Assembly: GCA_963790065.1 (NCBI GenBank)
Contig: CAWBNK010000004.1
Coordinates: 62,001 to 126,000, forward strand
Direction: 5' to 3'
Source: Palsa-504 sp963790065
GTDB taxonomy: Bacteria; Actinomycetota; Actinomycetes; Streptosporangiales; Streptosporangiaceae
DNA: 64,000 nucleotides
Position numbers and translations under genes: made by a program. The first letter of the stretch is position 1, and every line of letters begins with the position of its first letter. This document shows positions 35,476 through 42,902 of this stretch, piece after piece. Under the pieces are notes generated by a model that did not search any database, was not told the origin of the DNA, and saw nothing but the letters and a program-made list of their open reading frames with translations.

Positions 35476-35645
35476 GCCGTAGCCATCCTGCCGAAGATCA
35501 GGTGATGCCAAGGTGCCGCACCGTGGACGCGGCAGATATCACACGAGCATGACCAGACTGGCGAGTCGTCACGGTCCCCGTAGGTTTCAAGGTCCGGCCG
35601 AAGATCGAACATGCCGTTGACAGTCTTCCCGTTGATTTTGATCAT
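35472..35645 (-). CDS. Small element protein with Cys/His cluster, 57 aa
   Basis: The ATG at 35645 has an AAAGGGG ribosome site. The peptide begins MIKINGKTVNGMFDLRPDLE and carries VWSCSCDICRVHGAAPWHH, a compact Cys/His group that could bind zinc. It overlaps the following HTH gene by four bases. I do not recognise a family. A partner of the initiator or a small regulator is possible. Confidence 0.6.
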   Translation of the reverse strand: MIKINGKTVNGMFDLRPDLETYGDRDDSPVWSCSCDICRVHGAAPWHHLIFGRMATA

Positions 35646-35679
35646 GATCGTTTCCCCTTTCTCTGGTCGCAACACGAGT

Positions 35680-35703
35680 AGCCCAGCCGCTACCGGCTGG
35701 GCT
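35680..35703. terminator. GC-rich hairpin upstream of the 57-aa gene
   Basis: AGCCCAGCCG (35680-35689) pairs perfectly with CGGCTGGGCT (35694-35703) round CTAC. It lies 35 bases upstream of the start at 35645 on the minus strand. It may terminate the preceding transcript or shape the leader of the next one. No clear U-tract follows. Confidence 0.5.
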
Positions 35704-35728
35704 CGTTCTCAATCAGGTTCACTTGTCA

Positions 35729-35792
35729 AGGTTCGTCGGCTTGACCAGTCCCTTCCCCCAGCTGGGCGCGGACTGGTGCCAGCGACGAACCT
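35729..35792. ncRNA. Candidate structured RNA in the element
   Basis: Nested stems are visible: an outer 10-bp stem AGGTTCGTCG (35729-35738) with CGACGAACCT (35783-35792), an inner 8-bp stem ACCAGTCC (35744-35751) with GGACTGGT (35770-35777) and an apical CCCAG/CTGGG. Together they form a 64-base hairpin with small internal loops. It sits in a 247-base gap without a gene, between two other strong stems. The strand is not determined, because the structure is nearly the same on both. Confidence 0.5.
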
Positions 35793-35850
35793 AGACGAAC
35801 CAGACATGGTTTGTACGGTTAGACCCGCGGTTAGACCAGCGGACATGACA

Positions 35851-35876
35851 GAGCCCGGCCACCATGGGCCGGGCTC
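35851..35876. terminator. GC-rich hairpin downstream of the 54-aa gene
   Basis: GAGCCCGGCC (35851-35860) pairs with GGCCGGGCTC (35867-35876) round a six-base loop, 17 bases past the stop of the gene ending at 35893. Position and stability suit a terminator for the ParB-side transcript, although the U-tract is weak. Confidence 0.6.
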
Positions 35877-35892
35877 GTCTGGTCGTCCTAGT

Positions 35893-36057
35893 TCAGTTGT
35901 CGGCCGCGGAGCGGTCCAGGAACCGCTTATGAGCATCGACCAGCCCCGCGGTTGTCTCAGAATCGGTCCAACCTGCTTGCTGACGTTCATTAATGATCTT
36001 CACAACCTCGTTGATGTACTCAACGTCACCAAGACTGTTCTTGCTGTTAAGCATCAT
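35893..36057 (-). CDS. Small element protein, 54 aa, unknown
   Basis: Two adjacent ATGs (36057, 36054) stand behind a strong AAGGAGACG ribosome site. The product MMLNSKNSLGDVEYINEVVK then QQAGWTDSETTAGLVDAHKR is helical. Family unknown. It lies 13 bases after the 63-aa gene, and its stop is followed by a terminator-like hairpin at 35851. Confidence 0.6.
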   Translation of the reverse strand: MMLNSKNSLGDVEYINEVVKIINERQQAGWTDSETTAGLVDAHKRFLDRSAADN

Positions 36058-36069
36058 CGTCTCCTTGAT

Positions 36070-36261
36070 CTAGTTGTCCGACCAGTTCGGCAAGCTTGTC
36101 GCGGTGAGTGTGTCCGCGTATTCACGGAGCAGGTCAGCAACTTCTTTTTTCTGGTCACGCGTGTACTGAATCCTGCAAAGCGCATCAAGACCAGACTTGA
36201 GTTCACGCATGTTACGCCGGAATATCCTCTCCGCACAGGCAGCGTTTTGCGGGACGATCAC
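36070..36261 (-). CDS. Small element protein, 63 aa, unknown
   Basis: The GTG at 36261 gives a 63-aa product with the helical, charged core RIFRRNMRELKSGLDALCRI and QKKEVADLLREYADTL. The open frame runs further upstream through a VPVPVPV repeat to a stop near 36355 without an ATG, so the true start is unsure. No family was recognised. It sits between the ParB-like gene and the 54-aa gene. Confidence 0.5.
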   Translation of the reverse strand: MIVPQNAACAERIFRRNMRELKSGLDALCRIQYTRDQKKEVADLLREYADTLTATSLPNWSDN

Positions 36262-36429
36262 GGGGACGGGTACGGGTACCTGAAGCCAGCCGTCTGTTAG
36301 CTGCGCTGGTTGCTCGTCATCCTGTTGCGGGGAACTGTCGGTATTCGGCTGTATTTCAATTCAGACTGAACCTTGCAACCTGCGTATGGGCTATCCTCAT
36401 ACAGTTCGTGGCCAGCGGGAACAATACCA

Positions 36430-37386
36430 TCAGTGAGAATTTTCAGCCTCACCCAATGTAATGCGGCATAGAAGGGTGAAATCGTCCATTACTCCCCCGT
36501 TGGTCCCCTCATGGGGTTTGGAATAGTCCATCAGTGAGTAAGCTTTGCGGACATACTTGCTTCCCCACTCGCCTGCTTCAACCGAGTATTGATCCCAGGC
36601 GGCACGGTCCAGCGGTTCACCTGCCTCGTCAAAATCACCATCATAATCTGGGGAGTCTTCAGAAGATGGGAGAATCACCGGGGCGCAACCGAAGTTGGCA
36701 CCCGAGTACAGTTCATAACCTTTGGACTTGGCAAGTTCCCTGACAGCTTGGACACCCATAGCGGACTCAGCCTGAACGGCCTGCGTGCCGTCAGGTTCCG
36801 GCTTTACCTGGGTCACCTTCGGTCGGGCCGCAGGCCGTTCACGTCCGTCTCTGCCGGTCACCTTGTCTCGTGTCAACTGTCCGGCTTCGGACAGTCGTTT
36901 CACATCGTCGGCGACGGTGGACTTAGGTTGGTTCAACGTGTCCGCGATAACGCGGACAGATTTCCCCTGCTCCCGCAATTTGGCTACAACCGTCCGACGC
37001 TGCTCTGGGGTCAGGTGGCGTCGGTGAAGATTCACGGACATTACGAACTGGACAGCCTCATCAGGGTCATCGCCTGGGATGTTGAGGCGGTACAACTCGT
37101 AAGACCCCGGATCGTCAGACCATAGGCCGTCTGAGTCTGGGGCGGTTACGTCAAGCTCTTTCAGTGCCCGGTACCTGTTCCGCCCGTCAAGGATATGATT
37201 AGACTCCGTGATCAAGATCGGTATCCGCAATCCATGCTCACGGATGTCCGCTACCAGCGCGGCGAACTCTTCACCTTCCATCATCGGGAACAGATCAGCC
37301 GCAGGATGCGGCTGTAGGTTCGCTAGATCAAACTGCGCGCGCGCGCGTTGCCCCATCGACGCTAGGTCTTGACCCAAAATTCCCAC
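36430..37386 (-). CDS. ParB-like protein of the element
   Basis: About 318 aa from the GTG at 37386 (GAGGAG four bases before; a longer frame to 37452 overlaps a palindrome). The ParB/Srx nuclease fold is visible as LVADIREHGLRIPILITESN and the HILDGRNRYRALKEL box near residue 80. An HTH follows: VRVIADTLNQPKSTVADDV near residue 150. The C-terminal part is unlike plasmid ParB. No ParA is encoded. It may bind the two identical palindromes described below, for segregation, replication or self-regulation. Chromosomal ParB-like phage regulators are an alternative. Confidence 0.8.
   Translation of the reverse strand: MGILGQDLASMGQRARAQFDLANLQPHPAADLFPMMEGEEFAALVADIREHGLRIPILITESNHILDGRNRYRALKELDVTAPDSDGLWSDDPGSYELYRLNIPGDDPDEAVQFVMSVNLHRRHLTPEQRRTVVAKLREQGKSVRVIADTLNQPKSTVADDVKRLSEAGQLTRDKVTGRDGRERPAARPKVTQVKPEPDGTQAVQAESAMGVQAVRELAKSKGYELYSGANFGCAPVILPSSEDSPDYDGDFDEAGEPLDRAAWDQYSVEAGEWGSKYVRKAYSLMDYSKPHEGTNGGVMDDFTLLCRITLGEAENSH
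36876..36895. repeat. Internal 20-bp palindrome in the ParB-like gene
   Basis: ACTGTCCGGCTTCGGACAGT has 8-bp arms around GCTT. It is the exact reverse complement of the copy at 37411-37430. It lies in the coding part just after the HTH. A related palindrome with arms TGTCCGCG occurs nearby at 36939-36958. It may be a parS-like site or an operator. Confidence 0.7.
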
Positions 37387-37410
37387 ACGTCTCCTCTCAA
37401 GCCAGCCCAA

Positions 37411-37430
37411 CTGTCCGAAGCCGGACAGTT
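37411..37430. repeat. 20-bp palindrome upstream of the ParB-like gene
   Basis: ACTGTCCGAAGCCGGACAGT, with the flanking C/A and T/G also paired to give 10-bp arms. It lies 25 bases before the GTG of the ParB-like gene and is the same 20-mer as the internal site in the other orientation. Its position at the promoter makes it a likely site for self-repression or ParB loading. Confidence 0.75.
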
Positions 37431-37614
37431 GCCAAGAAGTGGACCCTAGCACGGTGTTCCTGTGCCTGTCCGATCAGGCACGCACGAAGACACCACAACA
37501 TCTAGGGAGTGCCGGACTACATCTAGTGGTCTACGTGATCTAGGTAGACTGCTCAGCAAGACGGGCCAGCGGGTAACACTCATACTCGCTGACCCGTCGC
37601 CTCGCTTGCTGGGT

Positions 37615-37983
37615 TTAGAACTCGGTTCCTGTCAGTTCGAACGCGGACAGGAACGCCGACACGAACCCGTCACCCTCGGCGCGGGACTCCGACCCCATCG
37701 GACCCGTCAGGACCACCTCGAACCTCTGGTTCCCGGTGAACCATCCTTCGGCAGGGTGACTCCTGATCGTCCAGCCGTTCTTCAGCAGGTAGTCGGCACG
37801 TCCGACCACACCTTGATCGGGACCCGTCAGGGACTCCACCAGCTGGATCATGGAGTCTAGGTGGATTTCGAGTGCCGCGTTGCGGCGGACGATCCGGTCA
37901 TGGTCGTCATGGTCTGTCACCGAGTTGAACAGCACGTCTTTCGCTGCACTGACCCGGTTCGCTCCGAACTTGCTCACTGCCAT
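37615..37983 (-). CDS. Element protein of 122 aa next to attR, unknown
   Basis: The ATG at 37983 has a GGAGGG ribosome site. An upstream in-frame part comes from the MFS gene read backwards, so the true start is here. The product (MAVSKFGANRVSAAKDVLFN, then LEIHLDSMIQLVESLTGPD, FRYEVVLTG-like end) is mixed alpha/beta without a known motif. It is the first gene of the minus-strand series, 56 bases from the right end. A gap of 37453-37614 with a GTGCCTG/CAGGCAC hairpin at 37462 follows it. Confidence 0.6.
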   Translation of the reverse strand: MAVSKFGANRVSAAKDVLFNSVTDHDDHDRIVRRNAALEIHLDSMIQLVESLTGPDQGVVGRADYLLKNGWTIRSHPAEGWFTGNQRFEVVLTGPMGSESRAEGDGFVSAFLSAFELTGTEF

Positions 37984-39475
37984 GGTCCCTCCGCTCGTCT
38001 TGCTGGCCTGGTGGCCAGCCACGTTGAATCTATACTTACTTGACAACAACATCGTCAACGTCGCGATCCCGACCATCCAGCGCGACCTGCACCTGTCACA
38101 GTCCGGGCTGGAGTGGGTGGTCAGCAGCTACCTGCTCACGCTGGCCGGGCTGCTGCTGGTCGGGGGCAGGCTGGCTGACGTGTTCGGGCGGCGCCGGCTG
38201 TTCATGATCGGCCTGGCCGTGTTCACGCTGTCCTCGCTGGCCGCGGGCCTGGCCGGCAGCGGCACTGTGCTCATCGCCAGCCGGGCCGTCCAGGGCGTCG
38301 GCGCGGCCATGCTGATGCCGACCACGCTGGCCATCATCGTGGCCACGTTCGCCGACGTCAGGGAGCGCAACACGGCCATCGGCATCTGGGCCGCGGCCGG
38401 CGCGCTGGCCCTGGCCACCGGCCCGGTGGCCGGCGGCCTGATCAGCCAGCACCTCCACTGGGGCTGGATCTTCCTGATCAACGTGCCGGTGGGCGTGATC
38501 ACGTTCGCCATCGCCGCGCGCAGCGTGGCCGAGTCGAAGGCCAGTTCCGCCGTCCGGCGGCTCGACGTGCCCGGCCTGATCACCTCGGCGGCGTCCCTGT
38601 TCGCGCTGACCTACGCGCTGATCGAGGGCAGCGCGCGCGGCTGGACCTCCCCCCTCATCCTGGGCGCGTTCGCGGCGGCCGCCGTGACCGCCGCGCTGTT
38701 CCTGGTCATCGAGTCGCGCAGCGAGTACCCGATGGTGCCGCTGCAGATGTTCCGCCGCCGCGAGTTCAGCGGGGGCACCGGCACCATGATGATCTGGGCC
38801 TTCGGGATCCTCGGCATCTACTTCTTCACCTCGCTCTACCTGCAGCAGACCCTCGGCTTCTCGCCGACCAAGGCCGGCCTGGCCTTTGTGCCGATGGCGC
38901 TGTGCGTGGCGGTGTTCGCCGGCCTCGCGCCGCGGATCGAGGCGCTGGCCGGGGCGCACCGCACGGTGGCCGCCGGGATGCTGCTCATGGTGATCGGCCT
39001 GGTCCTGTTCGCCCGCCTGGGCCTGAACGCCAGCTACGCCAGCCTGCTGCCCGGCTTCATGCTGTTCGGCGCGGGCGCGGGGATGATGAACGTGCCGCTG
39101 ACCAACGCGGTGATGCTCGCCACCCCGACGTCCCGGGCCGGCATCGCCTCCGCGCTGCTCAACGCCTCCCGCGAGGTCGCCGGGCTGCTCGGCATCACGG
39201 TAATCGGCGCCGTGCTGAGCACCCGCCGCTCCGCCGCGCTGCGCGCCGGATCCGGTCCGGTGTCCGCGTTCGTGGACGGCTACCACCTCGGCCTGCTGGT
39301 CACCATCGTGCTGCTGGCCGCCGGGGTCGTGGTCAGCTACCTGACCCTCCGCCCGCGCCCGGCTTCCGCCGGGGCGGCCTCGGCCGCTCCGACGGCGCCC
39401 GAGATCACCGCGGTCGGCGAGATCGAAGCGGTGGGCGAGTCGCTGGGGGAACTGGTGATCCCCGACCGGCCCTGA
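37982..39475 (+). pseudogene. 3' fragment of the split MFS drug pump (possible neo-N-terminus)
   Basis: From the core at 38039 the sequence continues the pump cut at 28113: LDNNIVNVAIPTIQRDL, LADVFGRRRLFMIG (motif A), then 12 or so more membrane segments to 39475. The frame is open across attR. An ATG at 37982 inside element DNA would give MVPPLVLLAWWPATLNLYL ahead of LDNN, by chance a hydrophobic stretch in place of the lost TM1. No ribosome site was found before it. The original pump would be a DHA2-type antiporter with 14 TM segments. Confidence 0.88.
38021..38045. promoter_or_regulatory. attR: left half of attP plus core CTTGACA
   Basis: ACGTTGAA (38021-38028) and the core CTTGACA (38039-38045) mark the right end of the element. 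Paired in the circle with TTCAACGT from 28127-28134, they give an attP with 8-bp arms. The axis of symmetry falls at the AC of the core, the likely crossover dinucleotide. That last step is inference. Confidence 0.75.
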
Positions 39476-39562
39476 CCACCCGCCGCCCGCAGGCCCGGCC
39501 GTGACCATCCGGCCGGGCCTGCGGCACGGAATGATCAGCTGCGGTCAGCGGTTGGCGCGGTC

Positions 39563-40261
39563 ATGACAACCACGGGCATGACAACCACGGGCATCACAAC
39601 CATAGGCATCATCGGCAGCGGGATGATCGGCGGCACGGTAGCCCGGCTCAGCGTGGCCGCCGGGCACCAGGTCGTGCTGAGCAACTCCCGCGGCCCGGAG
39701 ACACTCGCCGAGCTCGTGGCCGAACTCGGCCCGCTCGCCACCGCCGCCACCGCCGAGCAGGCCGCCGAGGCCGGCGACCTGGTGGTGGTCAGCATCCCGG
39801 TCAAGGCGTTCGGCGAGATTCCGGCCAAGCCGCTGGCGGGCAAGCCCGCCCTCGACACCGGCAACTACTACCCGCAGCGCGACGGCAACATCGCCGAGCT
39901 GCAGACCGGCGCCCTCACCAGCAGCGCCCTGCTCCAGCGCTACCTGCCGGACGCGCACGTGGTGAAGGTGTTCAACAACATCTTCTTCAGGCACCTGGAT
40001 GCCCTGGCCCGCCCGTCCGGCGCCGATGACCGCACCGCCCTGCCCATCGCCGGCGATGACGCCGCCGCCAAGGCGGCCACGACCGCGTTCCTCGACTCGA
40101 TCGGCTACAACGCCGTCGACGGCGGTTTCCTGGCCGACAGCTGGCGCCAGGAACCCGGCACCCCCGTCTACGGCACCCCCTACGGTCCGTTCTCTGACGA
40201 GGCAGGCACCCCCGCCGACGCCGCCCGCATCCGCATCGACCTGATCGGCGCCCACCGTTAA
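39563..40261 (+). CDS. NADPH-dependent F420 reductase-like protein
   Basis: A 232-aa Rossmann protein with IGIIGSGMIGGTVARLSVAA near the N-terminus and LVVVSIPVKAFGEIPAK, as in F420-dependent NADP reductases and the related NAD(P)-binding family. F420 use cannot be decided from sequence. The start is unusual: the 15-bp unit ATGACAACCACGGGC occurs twice in tandem, with a third diverged copy (MTTTG MTTTG ITTIG). The true start could be either Met. The gene follows the split MFS gene after 87 bases. Confidence 0.85.
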   Translation: MTTTGMTTTGITTIGIIGSGMIGGTVARLSVAAGHQVVLSNSRGPETLAELVAELGPLATAATAEQAAEAGDLVVVSIPVKAFGEIPAKPLAGKPALDTGNYYPQRDGNIAELQTGALTSSALLQRYLPDAHVVKVFNNIFFRHLDALARPSGADDRTALPIAGDDAAAKAATTAFLDSIGYNAVDGGFLADSWRQEPGTPVYGTPYGPFSDEAGTPADAARIRIDLIGAHR

Positions 40262-40305
40262 GGCTGCCGCGGGTTGGCTACGGGACGCCGCCTCGGTAAT
40301 TCGCT

Positions 40306-41307
40306 GTGACTGACCCGGGGGCCGGGAACGTCCGGCCCGGCCCGGCGGCCGGCAGCGCCCGGCCCGGCCCGGCGGCCGGCAGCGCCCGGCCCGGCCCGGC
40401 GGCTGCGGGCTTCGCTCTGGCCGTGCTATCGGCCGGGACCTTCGGGATATCCGGGATCTTTGCCTCGGCGCTGCTCAGCTCCGGATGGAGCCCGGCCGGC
40501 GCTGCGATAGCCCGGCTCGCCGGATCGGCGATCCTGCTCGCCGTCCCGGCCGTGGTGCAGTTGCGCGGCCGCTGGGCCCTGCTGCGCCGGGAGGCGGGCC
40601 GGGTCCTGATCTTCGGCCTGGTCGTCATCGCCGGCGGCCAGCTGTTCTACTTCAACGCCATCAAGTCGCTGCCGATCGGCATCGCGGTACTGCTTGAGTA
40701 CTTCGGCGTGGTGCTGATCGTGGGGTGGCTGTGGGCGGTCCGCGGTCAGCGACCCGGGCGGCTCACGGCGGCCGGCGTGGTGACGGCGATCGCTGGGCTC
40801 GCGCTCTTGGCCGATCTGGCTGGGTCAGCACAGCTGAGCCCGGTCGGGATCATGTGGGGCATGCTGGAGGCCGTGGGCCTGGCGGTCTACTTCCTGCTCT
40901 CCGCGACCGTCGGGGAAGCGGTCCTGCCGCCGCTGGTCCTGGCCTGGGGCGGGCTGTGCGTCGGCGCAGCCTTCCTCGCCGTGGCCGGCGGCACCGGGAT
41001 GCTGCATGTCACAGCCACGGCCGGCGACGTCGAACTCCTGCACCGCCATCTCAGCTGGATCGTGCCGGTGCTGGAACTGTCCCTGGCCTCAACCGTGATC
41101 GCCTATGTGGCCGGCATCGCCGCCGCCCGTCGGCTCGGCGCCAAGCTAGCCTCGTTCATCGGCATGGCTGAGGTGTTCTTCGCGGTGCTGTACGCCTGGC
41201 TGCTGCTGGGCCAGATGCCGTCCCCCACCGAGTTCGCCGGCGGCGCGTTCATGCTGGCTGGCGTCATCCTGGTTCGCGTCGACGAGACCAAGCGCCTCGA
41301 GCGCTAG
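40306..41307 (+). CDS. EamA/RhaT family exporter
   Basis: A 333-aa transporter with ten membrane helices in two EamA repeats (FGISGIFASALLSSGWSPAG, IAVLLEYFGVVLIVGWLWAV, AKLASFIGMAEVFFAVLYAW). The N-terminus holds a tandem repeat GPAAGSARP in three copies, coded by 27-bp GC-rich repeats (about 40325-40402), forming a cytoplasmic tail. Start GTG at 40306. Substrate unknown, but members export amino acids or metabolites. A stem at 41335 may end the transcript. Confidence 0.88.
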   Translation: MTDPGAGNVRPGPAAGSARPGPAAGSARPGPAAAGFALAVLSAGTFGISGIFASALLSSGWSPAGAAIARLAGSAILLAVPAVVQLRGRWALLRREAGRVLIFGLVVIAGGQLFYFNAIKSLPIGIAVLLEYFGVVLIVGWLWAVRGQRPGRLTAAGVVTAIAGLALLADLAGSAQLSPVGIMWGMLEAVGLAVYFLLSATVGEAVLPPLVLAWGGLCVGAAFLAVAGGTGMLHVTATAGDVELLHRHLSWIVPVLELSLASTVIAYVAGIAAARRLGAKLASFIGMAEVFFAVLYAWLLLGQMPSPTEFAGGAFMLAGVILVRVDETKRLER

Positions 41308-41334
41308 TGCCCAGCAGACAACGTTCGCCCCGGA

Positions 41335-41360
41335 ATCCCAGCCGCGGAGCCAGCTGGGAT
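41335..41360. terminator. Hairpin after the EamA gene
   Basis: ATCCCAGC (41335-41342) pairs with GCTGGGAT (41353-41360) round ten bases, 27 bases after the EamA stop. It is probably a terminator without U-tract, common in high-GC genomes. The rest of 41308-41605 has no supported gene. Confidence 0.5.
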
Positions 41361-41605
41361 CAAGGTCCCGGTTACAGCCGGCTCGGCCGGACACCACGCT
41401 GATCCAGGCGAGCACGTGCCGCGCTGGGCCGGCCGGGCGGCCGTCCCCGGACGCGGCATCTAGTCCCGCGCGCGTGTGCGGCGGCCGGTCCCGCCGGTCA
41501 CGTCCGTCACACAGTCCACGCCCGACCCGGCCCGCGAGGCGGCGCCGCAGGCCGGATAGTGCCCGGACGGGGCCCGGCGGCCGAGGCAACGTTACTGCGG
41601 CAGCA

Positions 41606-42826
41606 CTAGCACGCCTGGTAGGAGGCGTGGTACGTCGACGGAGCTGCCCCCTCGAGGTAACCGTTCCCGTTCGGCACCAGGAACAAGGTGATCGACCACT
41701 GGTCGCAGGAGCTGTTGTCGGGGCTCTCGGCGGGCTGCTGATGGCTGGTGAACGTGACCGAGGCTGCCTCGCCGCCCGAGCCCGTGTCCGTGATGCCGGT
41801 GAGCGTCTCGTCCGAGTCGGTGGTCGAACCGTAGCCGGCGTCGAAGGAAGACTGCGGGTACGGCTGTAGCTGCTGGTCGAGCAGGCTGTCGTAGGCCTGG
41901 TAGTCGTGCGTGTTGATGGCCGTGAAGTAGCTGTTCAGGAACGTGGTGACCTGCGGTGCGGCGCCGTTGCCGGCCGCGGCGGCGGACACCGCCACCGTGC
42001 TGCCGCTGCTCGTGCTCGGCGGCGCGCTGGTCGGCGGCGCGGTCGTGGGTGCCGTCGGGCTGCTCGGTGCCGATTGCGTCGCGGATATGCTCGCGCTTGG
42101 CGTGGGGGGGGCGGCTGAACCGTGAGAATGGTTCGCTACCAGCGCGTATGCGCCGCCTCCGACCGCTAGGAAGGCGATCACCGCCACGGCTATGAAAATG
42201 CCCTTGTTCCGCCGGCCGGGCGGGCGGCGCGCGGGCGCAGGACCGCCGGGTCCTGGCTGGCCGGGCCCGCCGTAGCCAGGCTGAGGATAGCCCGGCTGGG
42301 GATAGCCAGGCTGAGGATAGCCCGGCTCGGTGTATCCGGGCTGGGCATAGGCAGGCAGCTGTGCGGTGGGATCGACATACGCCGGATCGGGGTGGGCAGG
42401 CGTGGCGGGGGCCGGCTCGGCATGAGCAGGCCCGGCCGTCATGGTCTCCCGGAAATTGTCCAGACCCATGAAGGTGTCACCGAACTCGTCCTGGTCCGGA
42501 CCGTTGCCTCCGGGACCGCCGTACGGACCCTGGCCTCCGGGACGGCCGTACGGACCCTGGCCTCCGGGACCGCCGTACGGTGCCTGGCCGGGCGCGGCAC
42601 CGTACGGCGCCTGGCCGGGCGCGCCGCCGTACGGTCCGGTAGGCGCCCACGCGTCGGGTGACGGTGCGGAGGGATCCGGGCCAGGCGGGTCGTAGCCCTC
42701 CGGCCGCGGCTGGTCGGCCCTGACCGTCGGCTCGTGTTGTGGCGGATCATTGAACTCCGTGCCGCACCACGTGCAGAAACGTGTCGTCCCGGACCGCTCC
42801 CGGCCGCATGACGTGCAGAAGGTCAT
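41606..42826 (-). CDS. Zinc-ribbon membrane protein with Pro/Gly/Tyr-rich linker
   Basis: A 406-aa protein. The N-terminal zinc ribbon has MTFCTSCGRE and FCTWCGTEF. Residues 30-200 are disordered, with repeats GPYGGAPGQAPYG and PGYPQPGYPQPGY. One membrane helix (NKGIFIAVAVIAFLAVGGGAY) follows, then a Ser/Thr/Pro spacer and an outer NTF2/DUF-like domain (FLNSYFTAINTHDYQAYDSL) ending in a C-terminal Cys pair region. The outer domain may sense or bind a ligand. It is the last gene of the operon with the HerA-like ATPase. Confidence 0.75.
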   Translation of the reverse strand: MTFCTSCGRERSGTTRFCTWCGTEFNDPPQHEPTVRADQPRPEGYDPPGPDPSAPSPDAWAPTGPYGGAPGQAPYGAAPGQAPYGGPGGQGPYGRPGGQGPYGGPGGNGPDQDEFGDTFMGLDNFRETMTAGPAHAEPAPATPAHPDPAYVDPTAQLPAYAQPGYTEPGYPQPGYPQPGYPQPGYGGPGQPGPGGPAPARRPPGRRNKGIFIAVAVIAFLAVGGGAYALVANHSHGSAAPPTPSASISATQSAPSSPTAPTTAPPTSAPPSTSSGSTVAVSAAAAGNGAAPQVTTFLNSYFTAINTHDYQAYDSLLDQQLQPYPQSSFDAGYGSTTDSDETLTGITDTGSGGEAASVTFTSHQQPAESPDNSSCDQWSITLFLVPNGNGYLEGAAPSTYHASYQAC

Positions 42827-42902
42827 TCCTGCCCGGCTCCATCCCGACTTCTCATAGCGACATTGAAGCCTCTCCCGGCGGTGGCCTCAATGACTCCCGT
42901 CG

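Larger units (their letters stand above)
28107..38045. mobile_element. Integrated capsid-encoding element (satellite-like), about 9.9 kb
   Basis: The two ends carry the same 7-bp core CTTGACA (28107-28113 and 38039-38045), and removing the inner part restores a complete MFS gene. The first gene inside is a serine integrase, placed 35 bases from the left end. The element has lower GC, A/T third positions and tightly packed minus-strand genes, unlike the host. Contents: serine integrase, HK97-type major capsid protein, HNH nuclease, HTH proteins, replication-initiator-like protein, ParB-like protein and small unknown proteins. No portal, large terminase, protease, tail or lysis gene is seen. 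This suggests a phage satellite that supplies its own capsid protein and borrows packaging and tail parts. A cryptic, deleted prophage is the alternative. Confidence 0.9.

Noticed and set aside
28107..38045. Intact prophage
   Set aside because: No portal, large terminase, tail, holin or lysin gene, and only 9.9 kb with exact ends.
42441..42695. Collagen-like plus-strand protein over the zinc-ribbon gene
   Set aside because: GPPYGPW repeats are the complement of the real Pro/Gly-rich linker on the minus strand.
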